A stretch of 57,167 bases of DNA, taken from the NCBI GenBank assembly GCA_024681295.1, contig JAILBC010000008.1, forward strand, positions 1 to 57,167, given 5' to 3'. Each line of letters opens with the position of its first letter. The first letter of the stretch is position 1. This DNA comes from Bacteroidales bacterium. GTDB lineage: Bacteria > Bacteroidota > Bacteroidia > Bacteroidales > F082. Made by a program: the position numbers and the translations under genes. The notes beneath the pieces are model-generated. The model was not told the origin of the DNA. It was given only the letters and a program-made list of their open reading frames with translations, and did no database searches. Of this stretch, positions 48,622 to 57,167 are shown one piece after another.

Positions 48622-50295
48622 AATGGCACCCGACACCATCCAATGGCTGAAGCTACCACCTTCGTCTTGACCCTGGGGAATGGCAATTCGGATGGTATGT
48701 TTGCCGGGTTTTAAGTCGCCAAGGTCGAAAAACACGGGGTTGGTAGTGGTACCGGGACACCAGCCGGAACGGGAGTAATCAGATGAGGAGACTCCGTTCC
48801 AGAAATTGCCTGATACAGGATTCTGGTCGCGGAAGGTGGCACAGTCGCAACGCCATGGGGTATGACTGAAACGCTTGACACCATCGATATAGATCACGTT
48901 TCCCTTGGGGTTGAATTCATCGCCTCCGCCCCAGCCGCCGTGGCCAGTACTGAGGTAACGAAGACGAATGTTAGTAGCTCCTTCGGGGATTTCAAAGGTT
49001 GTTTCGAGGCTATCAGTGGCAAATAGGCGTCCGTAGTTCTGGCCTGACATTTCCAGCACGTTGCAGGTGTTGAACAGTGGGATGGAGTGTTGGTGACAAG
49101 GCTCATCATGCCATTCGTATTCGCCTGGATAGGCTACAAGGTCAAGAGAAAGTTTGTGCCCTCCTTTGTCGTAGTTACCAATGAAAGCGCCAATGAGCAC
49201 ATCGCCTTGAAGACGGTCGCGAAGCTCACTGACTTCCTGCTTGTAGTAATTCTCTTCGGTCCAAGTAAGACCGTCGATTTGAACCTTATCGTTGAAATGG
49301 CCTGCACCGAATGAGGTAAAGAAACGTACCAACTCAACCAGCGGAAGATAATCGTTTTCCGCCTTGATGCCTTGGTATTGTTGGCCGTCTTTCGCTTCGA
49401 AAACAGGCACTGCTTCCACTCCTTGTTGAAGTCCATCACGGAAACTCCTGTCCTTTTCTGTGGGAATCACGAACACCGATGCCGTACGGTCGTATGCATC
49501 GCCGTTAGAACGTTGATGGATCTCGGCAAAAATCTGGTAATGTTCTGGCAGTTGAGGCAGTTGCATCCGTTTGACGATGACAGTGCCATGGCTGAAATGG
49601 ATGGTGGTATCAAAGGGAATCTCACCTTGGAACGGCTCGTAGTCGGCAAAATGGATCTGCTCATCCGCAAAGACCGGGATACGCATTACGAGTTTATCCT
49701 TGCGCAACTGACTCAATTCACGGGAGGTCTTACGTTCACCCTTATCGCTGGGTATCAGATTTTTGGCCGATTTATCTGTCTTAATGGTGCTGAGATCGGT
49801 AACGTAATTGCCGTTTCTCACACAGCGCACCATCACACTGTGTAGATGTCCCAACTGCGGCATGGGCGTAGCTTCGAAACCAGGTTTTTTGGTCATCCAC
49901 ACTTCTATGGTATTTGAATTAATGATGGTTTTATACTTAAAGCAGTAGTATCCCAAGACTTTTTCCTTTCCTTCTTTGGTAAAGACCACGTCGTTGTCGC
50001 TGAATGGATAGGCGCTGTAATACCGGCCATCGGGGTATTGCAGCAGGGTGAACACCGAATCCTGCAGGTAATCCACACAAGTAACGCTTTCTGCATATCC
50101 TGGAATAGGATTGCTAACTTTATTGCCTAGCGATTCTATTTTCAGTTGTCCGTTGTTTTCCAGCACACGGACCAACGTGGTGTCCTGGCGCTCTACGTCT
50201 TTCACATACGACTGGTAGGTGAGCATATGTTGGCCGAATGCCATTCCAGAGAACAACAGGAAAAGGATGGTTACAAGGATGTTTCGGTTGTTCAT
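48601..50295 (-). CDS. PNGase F-like secreted glycoamidase (564 aa)
   Basis: Signal peptide about 1-21. An N-terminal GLPGLI-like region (about 25-200, KVLGYYCFKYKT). The C-terminal half is PNGase F-like: LPEHYQIFAEIHQRSNGD, then the C-terminal domain with STGHGGWGGGDEFNPKGN, RFSHTPWRCDC, FRDQNPVSGNFWNG and HWMVSGAILYE. PNGase F removes N-glycans from Asn of glycoproteins. Whether the catalytic Asp/Glu set is complete needs alignment. 12 bases downstream of bcp. Confidence 0.85.
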   Translation of the reverse strand: MNNRNILVTILFLLFSGMAFGQHMLTYQSYVKDVERQDTTLVRVLENNGQLKIESLGNKVSNPIPGYAESVTCVDYLQDSVFTLLQYPDGRYYSAYPFSDNDVVFTKEGKEKVLGYYCFKYKTIINSNTIEVWMTKKPGFEATPMPQLGHLHSVMVRCVRNGNYVTDLSTIKTDKSAKNLIPSDKGERKTSRELSQLRKDKLVMRIPVFADEQIHFADYEPFQGEIPFDTTIHFSHGTVIVKRMQLPQLPEHYQIFAEIHQRSNGDAYDRTASVFVIPTEKDRSFRDGLQQGVEAVPVFEAKDGQQYQGIKAENDYLPLVELVRFFTSFGAGHFNDKVQIDGLTWTEENYYKQEVSELRDRLQGDVLIGAFIGNYDKGGHKLSLDLVAYPGEYEWHDEPCHQHSIPLFNTCNVLEMSGQNYGRLFATDSLETTFEIPEGATNIRLRYLSTGHGGWGGGDEFNPKGNVIYIDGVKRFSHTPWRCDCATFRDQNPVSGNFWNGVSSSDYSRSGWCPGTTTNPVFFDLGDLKPGKHTIRIAIPQGQDEGGSFSHWMVSGAILYETAK

Positions 50296-50307
50296 GCTGG
50301 GGTCATG

Positions 50308-50751
50308 TTATAGGATTTGTGCCGTATGATTCTTGGTGTCGACTTTGTTGATGGCATCAATGATCACACCTTGTTCATCAATGACGTAGGTAGTGCGGAG
50401 CGTTCCTTCCGTGACTTTGCCGTACATCTTCTTCTCGCCCCAAGCCTCATAGGCCTTTAGGATGGTGAGGTCGGTATCGGCGATAAGATGGAAAGGCAGG
50501 CTATACTTGGCGATGAACTTTTGGTGCGACGCGGCACTATCACGGCTAACTCCAATTACATTGTAACCGAGAGCGAGAAACCGCTCGTAGTTATCGCGCA
50601 AATCACATGCTTCTGCAGTACATCCCGGAGTGCTATCCTTGGGATAAAAGTAAAGGACCAGTTTCTTTCCAGTGAAATCAGTCAGTTTAACGGTATTTCC
50701 GTTTTCGTCTTTGCCCTCAAAATAAGGGGCTTTTGTTCCTTTGGCTAACAT
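50308..50751 (-). CDS. bcp: Thioredoxin-dependent thiol peroxidase (BCP/PrxQ)
   Basis: 147 residues, typical length. YFYPKDSTPGCTAEAC (about 34-49) carries the peroxidatic Cys and, five residues on, the resolving Cys of the alpha type. GVSRDSAASHQKF and TTYVID follow. Reduces hydrogen peroxide and organic peroxides with thioredoxin. Candidate -7 box TACTTTCG on the minus strand at 50772-50779. Confidence 0.93.
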   Translation of the reverse strand: MLAKGTKAPYFEGKDENGNTVKLTDFTGKKLVLYFYPKDSTPGCTAEACDLRDNYERFLALGYNVIGVSRDSAASHQKFIAKYSLPFHLIADTDLTILKAYEAWGEKKMYGKVTEGTLRTTYVIDEQGVIIDAINKVDTKNHTAQIL

Positions 50752-50852
50752 AACGAATAGGTTTTATTAAGCGAAAGTACAAAAAAAATGGATTTTCAAT
50801 GAAACATTTTCGGTTTTTCGATACTACTGAGTGAACATAAACTAAAACACCT

Positions 50853-51648
50853 ATGAAAGAAAAACTCACTCCACAGTACAACGATGCCGTCAAACAGATC
50901 AAGACGGCGATTTTGCAAAGCCAAGCAAAAGCTTTGGCGAGCGTTAATCAAGAACAATTGGCACTGTACTACGGCATTGGCCGGTACATCTCTCAAAACT
51001 CCCGTTCAGGATTTTGGGGCAAGGATGCCATCGAGGCCATCAGTAGACAATTATCTGCAGAGTTGCCGGGGCTCAGAGGATTCTCACCACGTAACTTAAG
51101 GAATATGAGAATGTTCTATGAACAATGGAAGATGTTTGACACTAATTTGGCAGACGCATCTGCCAAATTAGAACAAGAGGAAAACAAAAATTCACTTATG
51201 CCTACTATCTTTTCCGACATCCCCTTCGCTGCTTTTTTTAGCATTGGTTTTTCTCACCACGTAATGATTCTGTCAAAGACAAAAACCATGGAGGAACGGA
51301 AGTTTTACATTCAACTATGTTCTGATTTACAACTAAGCTACGAAGCGTTAGGACATAGAATCGCCGAAGACGCTTACCATAACCAAGGTAAGATGCCCAA
51401 CAATTTCGTCGTTACTTAGGACAATTATCCCCTATCTTCATGTTTTGAATGATGACGAAAGGCTTGAAGGAGAGAACCCTCCTGTCGGAATCATCCTTTG
51501 TAAGGACGCAGACAGAACCTTTGTCGAATATGTTCTACAAGACTATCAGCGACCCATGGGCGTTGCCACCTATCAGGCTGGGCAAAAGAAACTGATGGAG
51601 TTATTACCCGATGAAGAAGAGATGAAAAAGATAATGACAATAGAATAA
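50853..51648 (+). pseudogene. DUF1016 (YhcG-like PD-(D/E)XK nuclease) gene with deleted core
   Basis: 50853-51419 encodes 188 residues of the N-terminal DUF1016 domain, ending AYHNQGKMPNNFVVT. 51445-51648 in another frame encodes the C-terminal end (NDDERLEGENPPVGIILCKDADRTFVEY, in parts). The PD-(D/E)XK catalytic region that normally lies between them is gone, and the frame shifts at about 51,419-51,430. So an inactive remnant of a nuclease linked elsewhere to type I restriction loci and phage defence. Confidence 0.8.
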
Positions 51649-51683
51649 AATAACAGCCCGTATTGGGATTAAAAAAGAAAAAA

Positions 51684-52721
51684 ATGTTAGAATTCAAGAA
51701 GTACAGTTCCATTGAAAACTCCTTCAGCCGTGAGTTCATGGAGCACGTTGTGGCTGAAATGCCACAAGATTTGGAATATGTGGTACAGGAAAAGGTTCAT
51801 GGGGCCAACACCAGTTTCCTCTGTGATGGTAAGGAGGTGGGATTTGCTAAAAGAACCTCCATCCTGAATGATGGTGAAAAGTTCTACGAATACCCAGAAC
51901 TGTTGGACCAATACAAAGATAGGGTTCTAAAGCTTTTCGCTGATATTAAAGCAAAGTACCCTGTAGTTACTCAAATCTCCATCTTTGGAGAAATGTTTGG
52001 CGGCTTATATCCTCACGACAGCGTAAAAGCCAGCCATAAACTATCGCTGATTCAGAAGGGCGTTTGCTACACCCCCGAGCATGAGTTTTACGCTTTCGAC
52101 ATCTACCTCTTCACCAACGATGGAGGCAAGTTCCTCCCTGTTGATGAGGTGAACGAGTTCTTTGAAGCCAATGGCTTCTTCTATGCCCAGACACTCTTTC
52201 GAGGAACGTTAATTGAGTGTCTAAAACATCCTAACGATTTCCAAAGCAAGATTGCAGAATGGCTGGGGCTGCCTGCCATCATGGATAACATCTGCGAGGG
52301 CATAGTCATCCGTCCCGTAGTACCAATGTATCTGAGGAATGGCTCACGAGTGTTAATTAAAAGCAAAAACGACCGTTTCGCTGAAAAGAAGAGTGTGAAG
52401 CAACGTAATAAGCTTTTTACCGAACCTGTTCCCTACAGCGATGCGCTGAAAGCTCTGATTGAGGAAGGTGAAGCCTATGTAACAGAAAACCGTTTGGCCA
52501 ACGTAGTGAGCCATATCGGTGAGGTTCACTTCCCAAAAGATTTCGGCAAAGTAATGGGGTTGTTCTCCAAAGATGTTCTCGATGACTTCCTTAAGGAGCA
52601 TGGAGGTTCCTACGCAGCTCTCGACAAATGTGAACAGAAGTCACTCAACAAAGAGCTAAACAAACTCTGCACCGCCCTTGTGAAGAGGGTTTACATGAAT
52701 CAAGCATATATCACGGAATAA
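51684..52721 (+). CDS. RNA ligase, T4 Rnl2 family (345 aa)
   Basis: Start 51684 (MLEFKKYSS). Motif I EKVHGANTSF (about 38-47) has the adenylated Lys; FAKRTS, IFGEMFGG (motif III-type), EFYAFDIYL (IIIa), EGIVIRP (motif IV) and VLIKSKN (motif V) follow, the full nucleotidyltransferase set. The C-terminal ~90 residues are helical. Joins 3'-OH and 5'-phosphate RNA ends. Chromosomal, next to the dead DUF1016 gene; could repair tRNA cuts. No partner end-healing enzyme is seen. Confidence 0.85.
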   Translation: MLEFKKYSSIENSFSREFMEHVVAEMPQDLEYVVQEKVHGANTSFLCDGKEVGFAKRTSILNDGEKFYEYPELLDQYKDRVLKLFADIKAKYPVVTQISIFGEMFGGLYPHDSVKASHKLSLIQKGVCYTPEHEFYAFDIYLFTNDGGKFLPVDEVNEFFEANGFFYAQTLFRGTLIECLKHPNDFQSKIAEWLGLPAIMDNICEGIVIRPVVPMYLRNGSRVLIKSKNDRFAEKKSVKQRNKLFTEPVPYSDALKALIEEGEAYVTENRLANVVSHIGEVHFPKDFGKVMGLFSKDVLDDFLKEHGGSYAALDKCEQKSLNKELNKLCTALVKRVYMNQAYITE

Positions 52722-52750
52722 TACACCAGAGGTACAAAAATAGTTGGGTA

Positions 52751-52781
52751 TTGCTAGAAATAGAAGGATTTTTTATCTTTG
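52751..52781 (+). promoter_or_regulatory. Promoter of the C10 peptidase gene
   Basis: TATCTTTG (52774-52781) matches TAnnTTTG, with TTG at 52751-52753 as -33, spacer 20. The 5' leader to the ATG at 52833 is about 45 bases. Confidence 0.7.
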
Positions 52782-52832
52782 CGGACATACACCAGTGATC
52801 TGACACGGATTAAAATAGATTTGCATTAAAAC

Positions 52833-55250
52833 ATGAGGAAACACCTACTATTATTCTTGACTTTTTTTGGTTTGACCCTTGGGTTGACGGCTCGTCCTGT
52901 TGATCAAGAGACCGCCAAAGCCATTGCGGCTATGTTCATGAAGACCCATGATATTCAAATTGCATCCACCTACCAAACCAACAAAGGCATTCCCACTTTC
53001 TATGTCTTCAATGCGAGAAACGGTTTCGTGATTGTTTCTGCCGACGATTGCGAGACTCCTATCATCGGCTACTCACACGAGAGCCAGTTTGACCCAAACG
53101 ACATTCCCATCCAAATGGAAGAATACCTTCAGGATTTCACAACAAGAATCCAATTTGGCATTGAGAACCATACCGTTGCCGATGAACTCACGGCAAAACA
53201 ATGGAAACTGGCGAAAAGCACAGGTCGGATCAACGACAAGAAAGCTTCCAAAGTAGTGACGCCGCTAATTACCACAAGATGGCATCAGGGATGCCTTTAC
53301 AACAGCCTCTGCCCCGAAATGAGTGGTCCATGTGGTCACGCCGAAGTAGGGTGCGTTGGGGTAGCCATGGGACAGATTATGAATTATTGGAAGTATCCCT
53401 CTTCAGGCTGGGGATCCCACTCCTATTCCTCAAACAACGGCACTACCCTATCGGCCGATTTCGGCAACACACTTTATAATTGGGAGCTCATGCCCGATTC
53501 GTTGAACGGAAACTCCAACGATGCTGAAATCGAGGCAGTAGCGACGCTGCTTTACCATTGTGGTGTTTCCGTGGATATGAGTTACTCGAGCAACGGCTCG
53601 GGTGCCGAAACAAAAGATGTTCCCGACGCCCTGAAACGCTATTTCAATTACTCCAAACTTCTTTATGGAGTAAAGAAAGGTAACGACAATACCGCATGGC
53701 TTGAACTGTTGAAAAACGATCTTGATCGTCAGCATCCTGTACTATACTCCGGCAAAGGCGGCCCAAGCCATGCCTTTGTGTGCGATGGGTACGACGAAAA
53801 CGACATGCTTCATTTCAACTGGGGATGGGGCGGCAATGGTGACGGTTATTATGCCTTAGGCAATTTAAATCCTGTCGGATACAATTTCAGCAATTACAAT
53901 TACGCCATTTTTGGCATCGATCCCAACTATGAGCCCTATCAGGTCGAAGTTACCATCAACCCTCCGACAGCCGGAATCGTTATAGGGGCTGGTGAGTACC
54001 ATATTGGCGAACAATGTACCCTAACCGCTGTTCCTGCTGAGAATTGCGCGTTTTATTGTTGGAAAACAGATGGTATGATTACCTCCTATTCAACTTCGTA
54101 TACCGTTGATGTTGAGGACGATATCAATAATATTGAGGCATGTTTCTCTTATCTTCCGGTAAAGCAGGTCACGGCAATCGACACACACAATCCCGATAAC
54201 CCCAGTGTGAACCTTTCGTGGAATTCTGACGACACCCATTGGACACTTCTGAAACAGTTTAATATTAATGTTGCTCAAGGTGTGGTGACGGACGACGAAT
54301 TTATCTACACCTACTGCAATACTTATTATCCTACACAAACCGAATTCGTTTTCGGGAAATACACCATGGACGGTGAGCTGATGGATTCTTTCAACTTTGA
54401 GAATGGTTTTATCCCACAAAACCTGACATACGACGGTAATTACTTTTACAGTAGAAACAGTAGTAATTACTTCAATGACAAATACTTATGTTGCATTGAC
54501 CTTGCCAACCAGACAATCATCGACAGCGTTAATATGAACACGAGTATTCAGAACTGCGTTTACGACCCCGATAATGACGGATTCTGGATAACCCATTTTG
54601 AAATGTATCCTGTTTTTCAATCCAAAATAACACTGGTTAACCGACAAGGCCAAAGAATCAAGAATGGACCGAACATACCCAATAACATCAGAGGAGCTGG
54701 CTACATCAATGCATTGGACGGGAGCCCACACCTATTGATGCTGATTGAAGGCGGCCAAGTATTCGATTTTGACATCACCAACAATAGTATTAATGATCAG
54801 ATTCCGATAAGCTTTGACGGATTCGCCCTCGGTGCTTGCATAGGAAAATACGGAGAAAAGCAAGCCTTGTTCATTGTAGTTGATGATGTATTGTTTGTTT
54901 ACGAGATCAAAAGCTTGTTTTCCCAGATCACAGGTTTCAGGATTTACCGCGAGGATGACGAAGACCACATCGTGATGCTTACGGAGAATGCCACGGGGTC
55001 CTCTTTCATGGATACCACTTGGAAAGACGTTCCCATCGGTTTTTATAGATACGGAACAAGTGCGGTCTTCGCCAACGGAAATGAATCCGAAATTGTGTGG
55101 TCAGACCCAATTGAGAAAACTAATTACGGCATTACCGAAAACGAAAATCCTTTGGAGCACAATAAGGTCTTGAAGATATTCGAAAACGGTCAAATAATCA
55201 TTATCAAAGACGGAAAGAGATACAATATCTCGGGTCAGGAATTACAATAA
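52833..55250 (+). CDS. Secreted C10-family (streptopain-like) cysteine peptidase (805 aa)
   Basis: Signal peptide about 1-20. A Spi-like propeptide (about 22-110: TFYVFNARNGFVIVSADDC). The C10 catalytic domain (about 145-365) has GCVGVAMGQIMNYW with the catalytic Cys and GGPSHAFVCDGYD with the His, then HFNWGWGGNGDGYY. After it come a short repeat-like segment and a ~320-residue propeller-like C-terminal region ending ISGQELQ, a short T9SS-like tail lacking a clear PNP motif. Streptopain relatives cleave host and matrix proteins. Confidence 0.88.
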   Translation: MRKHLLLFLTFFGLTLGLTARPVDQETAKAIAAMFMKTHDIQIASTYQTNKGIPTFYVFNARNGFVIVSADDCETPIIGYSHESQFDPNDIPIQMEEYLQDFTTRIQFGIENHTVADELTAKQWKLAKSTGRINDKKASKVVTPLITTRWHQGCLYNSLCPEMSGPCGHAEVGCVGVAMGQIMNYWKYPSSGWGSHSYSSNNGTTLSADFGNTLYNWELMPDSLNGNSNDAEIEAVATLLYHCGVSVDMSYSSNGSGAETKDVPDALKRYFNYSKLLYGVKKGNDNTAWLELLKNDLDRQHPVLYSGKGGPSHAFVCDGYDENDMLHFNWGWGGNGDGYYALGNLNPVGYNFSNYNYAIFGIDPNYEPYQVEVTINPPTAGIVIGAGEYHIGEQCTLTAVPAENCAFYCWKTDGMITSYSTSYTVDVEDDINNIEACFSYLPVKQVTAIDTHNPDNPSVNLSWNSDDTHWTLLKQFNINVAQGVVTDDEFIYTYCNTYYPTQTEFVFGKYTMDGELMDSFNFENGFIPQNLTYDGNYFYSRNSSNYFNDKYLCCIDLANQTIIDSVNMNTSIQNCVYDPDNDGFWITHFEMYPVFQSKITLVNRQGQRIKNGPNIPNNIRGAGYINALDGSPHLLMLIEGGQVFDFDITNNSINDQIPISFDGFALGACIGKYGEKQALFIVVDDVLFVYEIKSLFSQITGFRIYREDDEDHIVMLTENATGSSFMDTTWKDVPIGFYRYGTSAVFANGNESEIVWSDPIEKTNYGITENENPLEHNKVLKIFENGQIIIIKDGKRYNISGQELQ

Positions 55251-55253
55251 AAT

Positions 55254-55319
55254 GAGACGGAACCCGTAGGCCCCGTCTCTGCCAAAAAAGTAGAGACGCC
55301 ATAATTATGACGTCTCTAC
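55254..55319. repeat. Two adjacent palindromic stem-loops
   Basis: GAGACGG/CCGTCTC (55254-55260 with 55273-55279), then GTAGAGACG/CGTCTCTAC (55290-55298 with 55311-55319). They lie between the convergent C10 and etfA genes, so they may act as a bidirectional terminator. The GTAGAGACG...CGTCTCTAC form is one I associate with extragenic palindromes in Bacteroidales. Confidence 0.65.
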
Positions 55320-55340
55320 ATTCAAATCCAAAAACAAGAA

Positions 55341-56363
55341 TTATTTCTCGATTTCTTTCTTCAAGCGTTCCGTTAGCATCGGGACGATCTTGTGCAAATC
55401 ACCCACAATACCTAAGTCGGCAACACTGAAGATAGGAGCGAATTTGTCTTTGTTGATGGCGATGATGAAGTCGGACTCTTCCATACCAGCCAGATGCTGG
55501 ATGGCGCCGCTGATACCACAGGCCATGTAGAGGTTCGGGCGGACGGTCTTACCAGTCTGACCAACTTGTCTTTCATGCGGCATCACACCGTTGTCGACCA
55601 TGGCACGGCTCGAAGAGACCACACCACCGATGACATCGGCCAAAGCTTGCAACTTGTCGAAGCCTTCTTTGTTCTGCACACCACGGCCACCGGAGACCAA
55701 GATCTTGGCGTCGGCAATGTCGACCACGGTCTTGTCTTCCTTGATGGTCTTCACCAGCTTCACCTTGAACTTCGAGGTATCGAAAGTAGGAGTGAAATCA
55801 GTGACCAGGCCCTGACGGCCTTCCTCACGTTGACGCTTCTGCATCACGCCAGGACGCACGGTCGACATTTGGGGACGGTTGTTGGGGCAGATAATGGTAG
55901 CCATCAGGTTGCCGCCGAAAGCAGGACGGGTCATGCGGAACTGCAGCTCGTTGTTGCTCTTTTCGTCAGCAACGACTTCAAGTTTCGTGCAGTCAGCAGT
56001 CAAACCGGTTTTCAGACGGGCAGCGATACGCGGAGCCATGTCACGACCAATGGTGGTAGCACCGTAAAGCACGATGTTCGGGTGGCGTTCTTTGATGATC
56101 TGGTCAACGACCTGTGAATACTGTTCTGAAAGGTAATCCTTCAGCTCGGGCACATCGGCCACAATGACTTCGTCAGCACCAAACTCAATCAGACGTTGAG
56201 CTTGGTCTTTGACGTTGTAACCGAGCAACATGGCCACGACCTTCTCGCCAAGAGCATCGGCCAGGTCGCGAGCCTTACCTAAAAGTTCGAAAGCAACGGA
56301 TTGGATGTTACCTTCACGTTGTTCTGCGAAAACGAATACGTTCTTATAATCTTTCAATTCCAT
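55341..56363 (-). CDS. etfA: Electron transfer flavoprotein alpha subunit
   Basis: 340 residues. The C-terminal FAD-binding domain has [33 protein letters not shown] (in part: [13 protein letters not shown]) and FIIAINKD. The N-terminal domain starts [13 protein letters not shown]. Forms a heterodimer with EtfB, passing electrons between dehydrogenases and the membrane or bifurcating. 11 bases downstream of etfB. Confidence 0.95.
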   Translation of the reverse strand: MELKDYKNVFVFAEQREGNIQSVAFELLGKARDLADALGEKVVAMLLGYNVKDQAQRLIEFGADEVIVADVPELKDYLSEQYSQVVDQIIKERHPNIVLYGATTIGRDMAPRIAARLKTGLTADCTKLEVVADEKSNNELQFRMTRPAFGGNLMATIICPNNRPQMSTVRPGVMQKRQREEGRQGLVTDFTPTFDTSKFKVKLVKTIKEDKTVVDIADAKILVSGGRGVQNKEGFDKLQALADVIGGVVSSSRAMVDNGVMPHERQVGQTGKTVRPNLYMACGISGAIQHLAGMEESDFIIAINKDKFAPIFSVADLGIVGDLHKIVPMLTERLKKEIEK

Positions 56364-56374
56364 GGCAGTAACTT

Positions 56375-57157
56375 TTAGATGATGTGTTTTTCTTTCAGTT
56401 TCTTAACGATCAGCTCGACAGCTTCTTCCTCGCTCACTTCGTGGACCTCACCCGGAGCCTTCAGAGCTTTCGGGAACGACTGGAACACCTTGGTGGGAGA
56501 ACCGCTCAGACCGAGTTTCGTCTCGTCATAGTCGATCTTGTCGGCACCCCAGACCTCCACCTCGCGGTTATAGGCCTCAACGATGCCGCTGACAGTCATG
56601 TATCGGGCTTCGAAAGCCGATGCCAGCACAGTAAGCAGGCACTTGCCTTCCACTTCAAGCACTTGGACGCTGTCCTCGTTCTCTTTGTGGACGAGCAGGT
56701 TGCCGTTGGGCAGCAGTTGGGCGTCGCAGACATAGGAGACCTGCGGCAGGCCAAGATGCTCAGCCATCTCGGGACCCACCTGGGCAGTGTCACCGTCGAT
56801 GGCTTGACGGCCGGCGATGATCAAATCGTAATCCAAGCTGCGGCACAGACCAGCTAGTGCGTATGAGGTGGCCAGGGTGTCGGAGCCAGCGAACTTACGG
56901 TCAGAGAGAAGGATGGCACGGTCGGCGCCCATGGCGAAGGCTTCGCGCATGATGACGTCGGCTTGAGGAGGACCCATGGAGACCACGGTGACGTTGGCGC
57001 CAAACTGGTCCTTCAGGCGGAGAGCAAGCTCGAGACCGCCCTTGTCGTCAGGGTTCATGATGCTCGGAACACCGTCGCGGATCAAGGTGCCCTTTACCGG
57101 ATCAATCTTGATTTCAGTGGTATCCGGAACTTGTTTGATACAAACGATAATATTCAT
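56375..57157 (-). CDS. etfB: Electron transfer flavoprotein beta subunit
   Basis: 260 residues starting MNIIVCIKQVPDTTEIKID. GLELALRLKDQFG, TVVSMGPPQADVIMREAFAMGADRA and DLIIAGRQAIDGDTAQVGPE are typical, with the GRQAIDGDTAQ nucleotide loop characteristic of bifurcating-type EtfB. Complete in the window, ten bases from its end. Operon with etfA; an acyl-CoA dehydrogenase probably lies beyond the window. Confidence 0.95.
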   Translation of the reverse strand: MNIIVCIKQVPDTTEIKIDPVKGTLIRDGVPSIMNPDDKGGLELALRLKDQFGANVTVVSMGPPQADVIMREAFAMGADRAILLSDRKFAGSDTLATSYALAGLCRSLDYDLIIAGRQAIDGDTAQVGPEMAEHLGLPQVSYVCDAQLLPNGNLLVHKENEDSVQVLEVEGKCLLTVLASAFEARYMTVSGIVEAYNREVEVWGADKIDYDETKLGLSGSPTKVFQSFPKALKAPGEVHEVSEEEAVELIVKKLKEKHII

Positions 57158-57167
57158 ACTGCTTCCC

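Noticed and set aside
1-57167. CRISPR array
   Set aside because: No regularly spaced direct repeats with unique spacers were found.

Overview
The window looks like a Bacteroidales chromosome carrying the right-hand part of a large integrated phage-like element. Evidence for Bacteroidales: promoters with the TAnnTTTG -7 box typical of the phylum, secreted proteins with C-terminal type IX secretion (T9SS) sorting tails, a C10 (streptopain-type) peptidase, GLPGLI/PNGase F-type proteins, and a recombinase of the Bacteroidetes phage/transposon type.

Region 1 (1 to about 40,644) is the mobile element. Almost every gene runs rightwards, tightly packed, often with ATGA stop/start overlaps. The first 17 kb holds many small acidic ORFans plus a protein with a diversity-generating-retroelement (DGR) style variable C-terminus, an LPD11 protein, an ArdA-like and an ArdC antirestriction protein, a phage-type repressor, a phosphoribosyltransferase-like protein and a radical SAM/SPASM enzyme. 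From 18.3 to 27.4 kb is the DNA replication and recombination block: excisionase-like HTH, SSB-like protein, tRNA-Ser, SbcC/Rad50-like ATPase, a DUF2829 (Tad2-like) protein, RecT, a metallo-beta-lactamase-fold hydrolase, a replisome organiser with a candidate origin inside the gene, a DnaC-like loader and an RNA polymerase alpha-CTD-like protein. From 27.4 to 38.9 kb is a DNA-modification and accessory block: an ART-like protein, three amino-methyltransferases (one frameshifted in a poly-G tract), a C5-cytosine methyltransferase with internal repeats, Gp37/68, DUF4406, YkgJ, a radical SAM protein and an HNH nuclease. An initiator-like tRNA and a leftward tyrosine recombinase close the element next to a tRNA 3'-end remnant (candidate att site). 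No structural, terminase or lysis genes are visible, so they would lie left of the window, or the element is not a full phage.

Region 2 (about 40,645 to 57,167) is host chromosome. It has a hipBA toxin-antitoxin pair; a leftward operon of a T9SS-sorted protein, a GH27 alpha-galactosidase, an M28 peptidase and a duplicated-propeller lipoprotein; a bcp plus PNGase F-like operon; two decayed copies of a DUF1016 (YhcG) nuclease gene flanking that operon; an Rnl2-family RNA ligase; a secreted C10 peptidase; and etfBA. The secreted enzymes together suggest glycoprotein foraging.

The most notable signals are the orphan DGR target, poly-G/C tracts of 9 to 10 bases in or beside methyltransferase genes, phage tRNAs that both lack U33 and are followed by terminators with a shared loop, a 22-bp iteron array inside the replication gene, a Tad2-like fusion and a 33-residue repeat array in the C5 methyltransferase.
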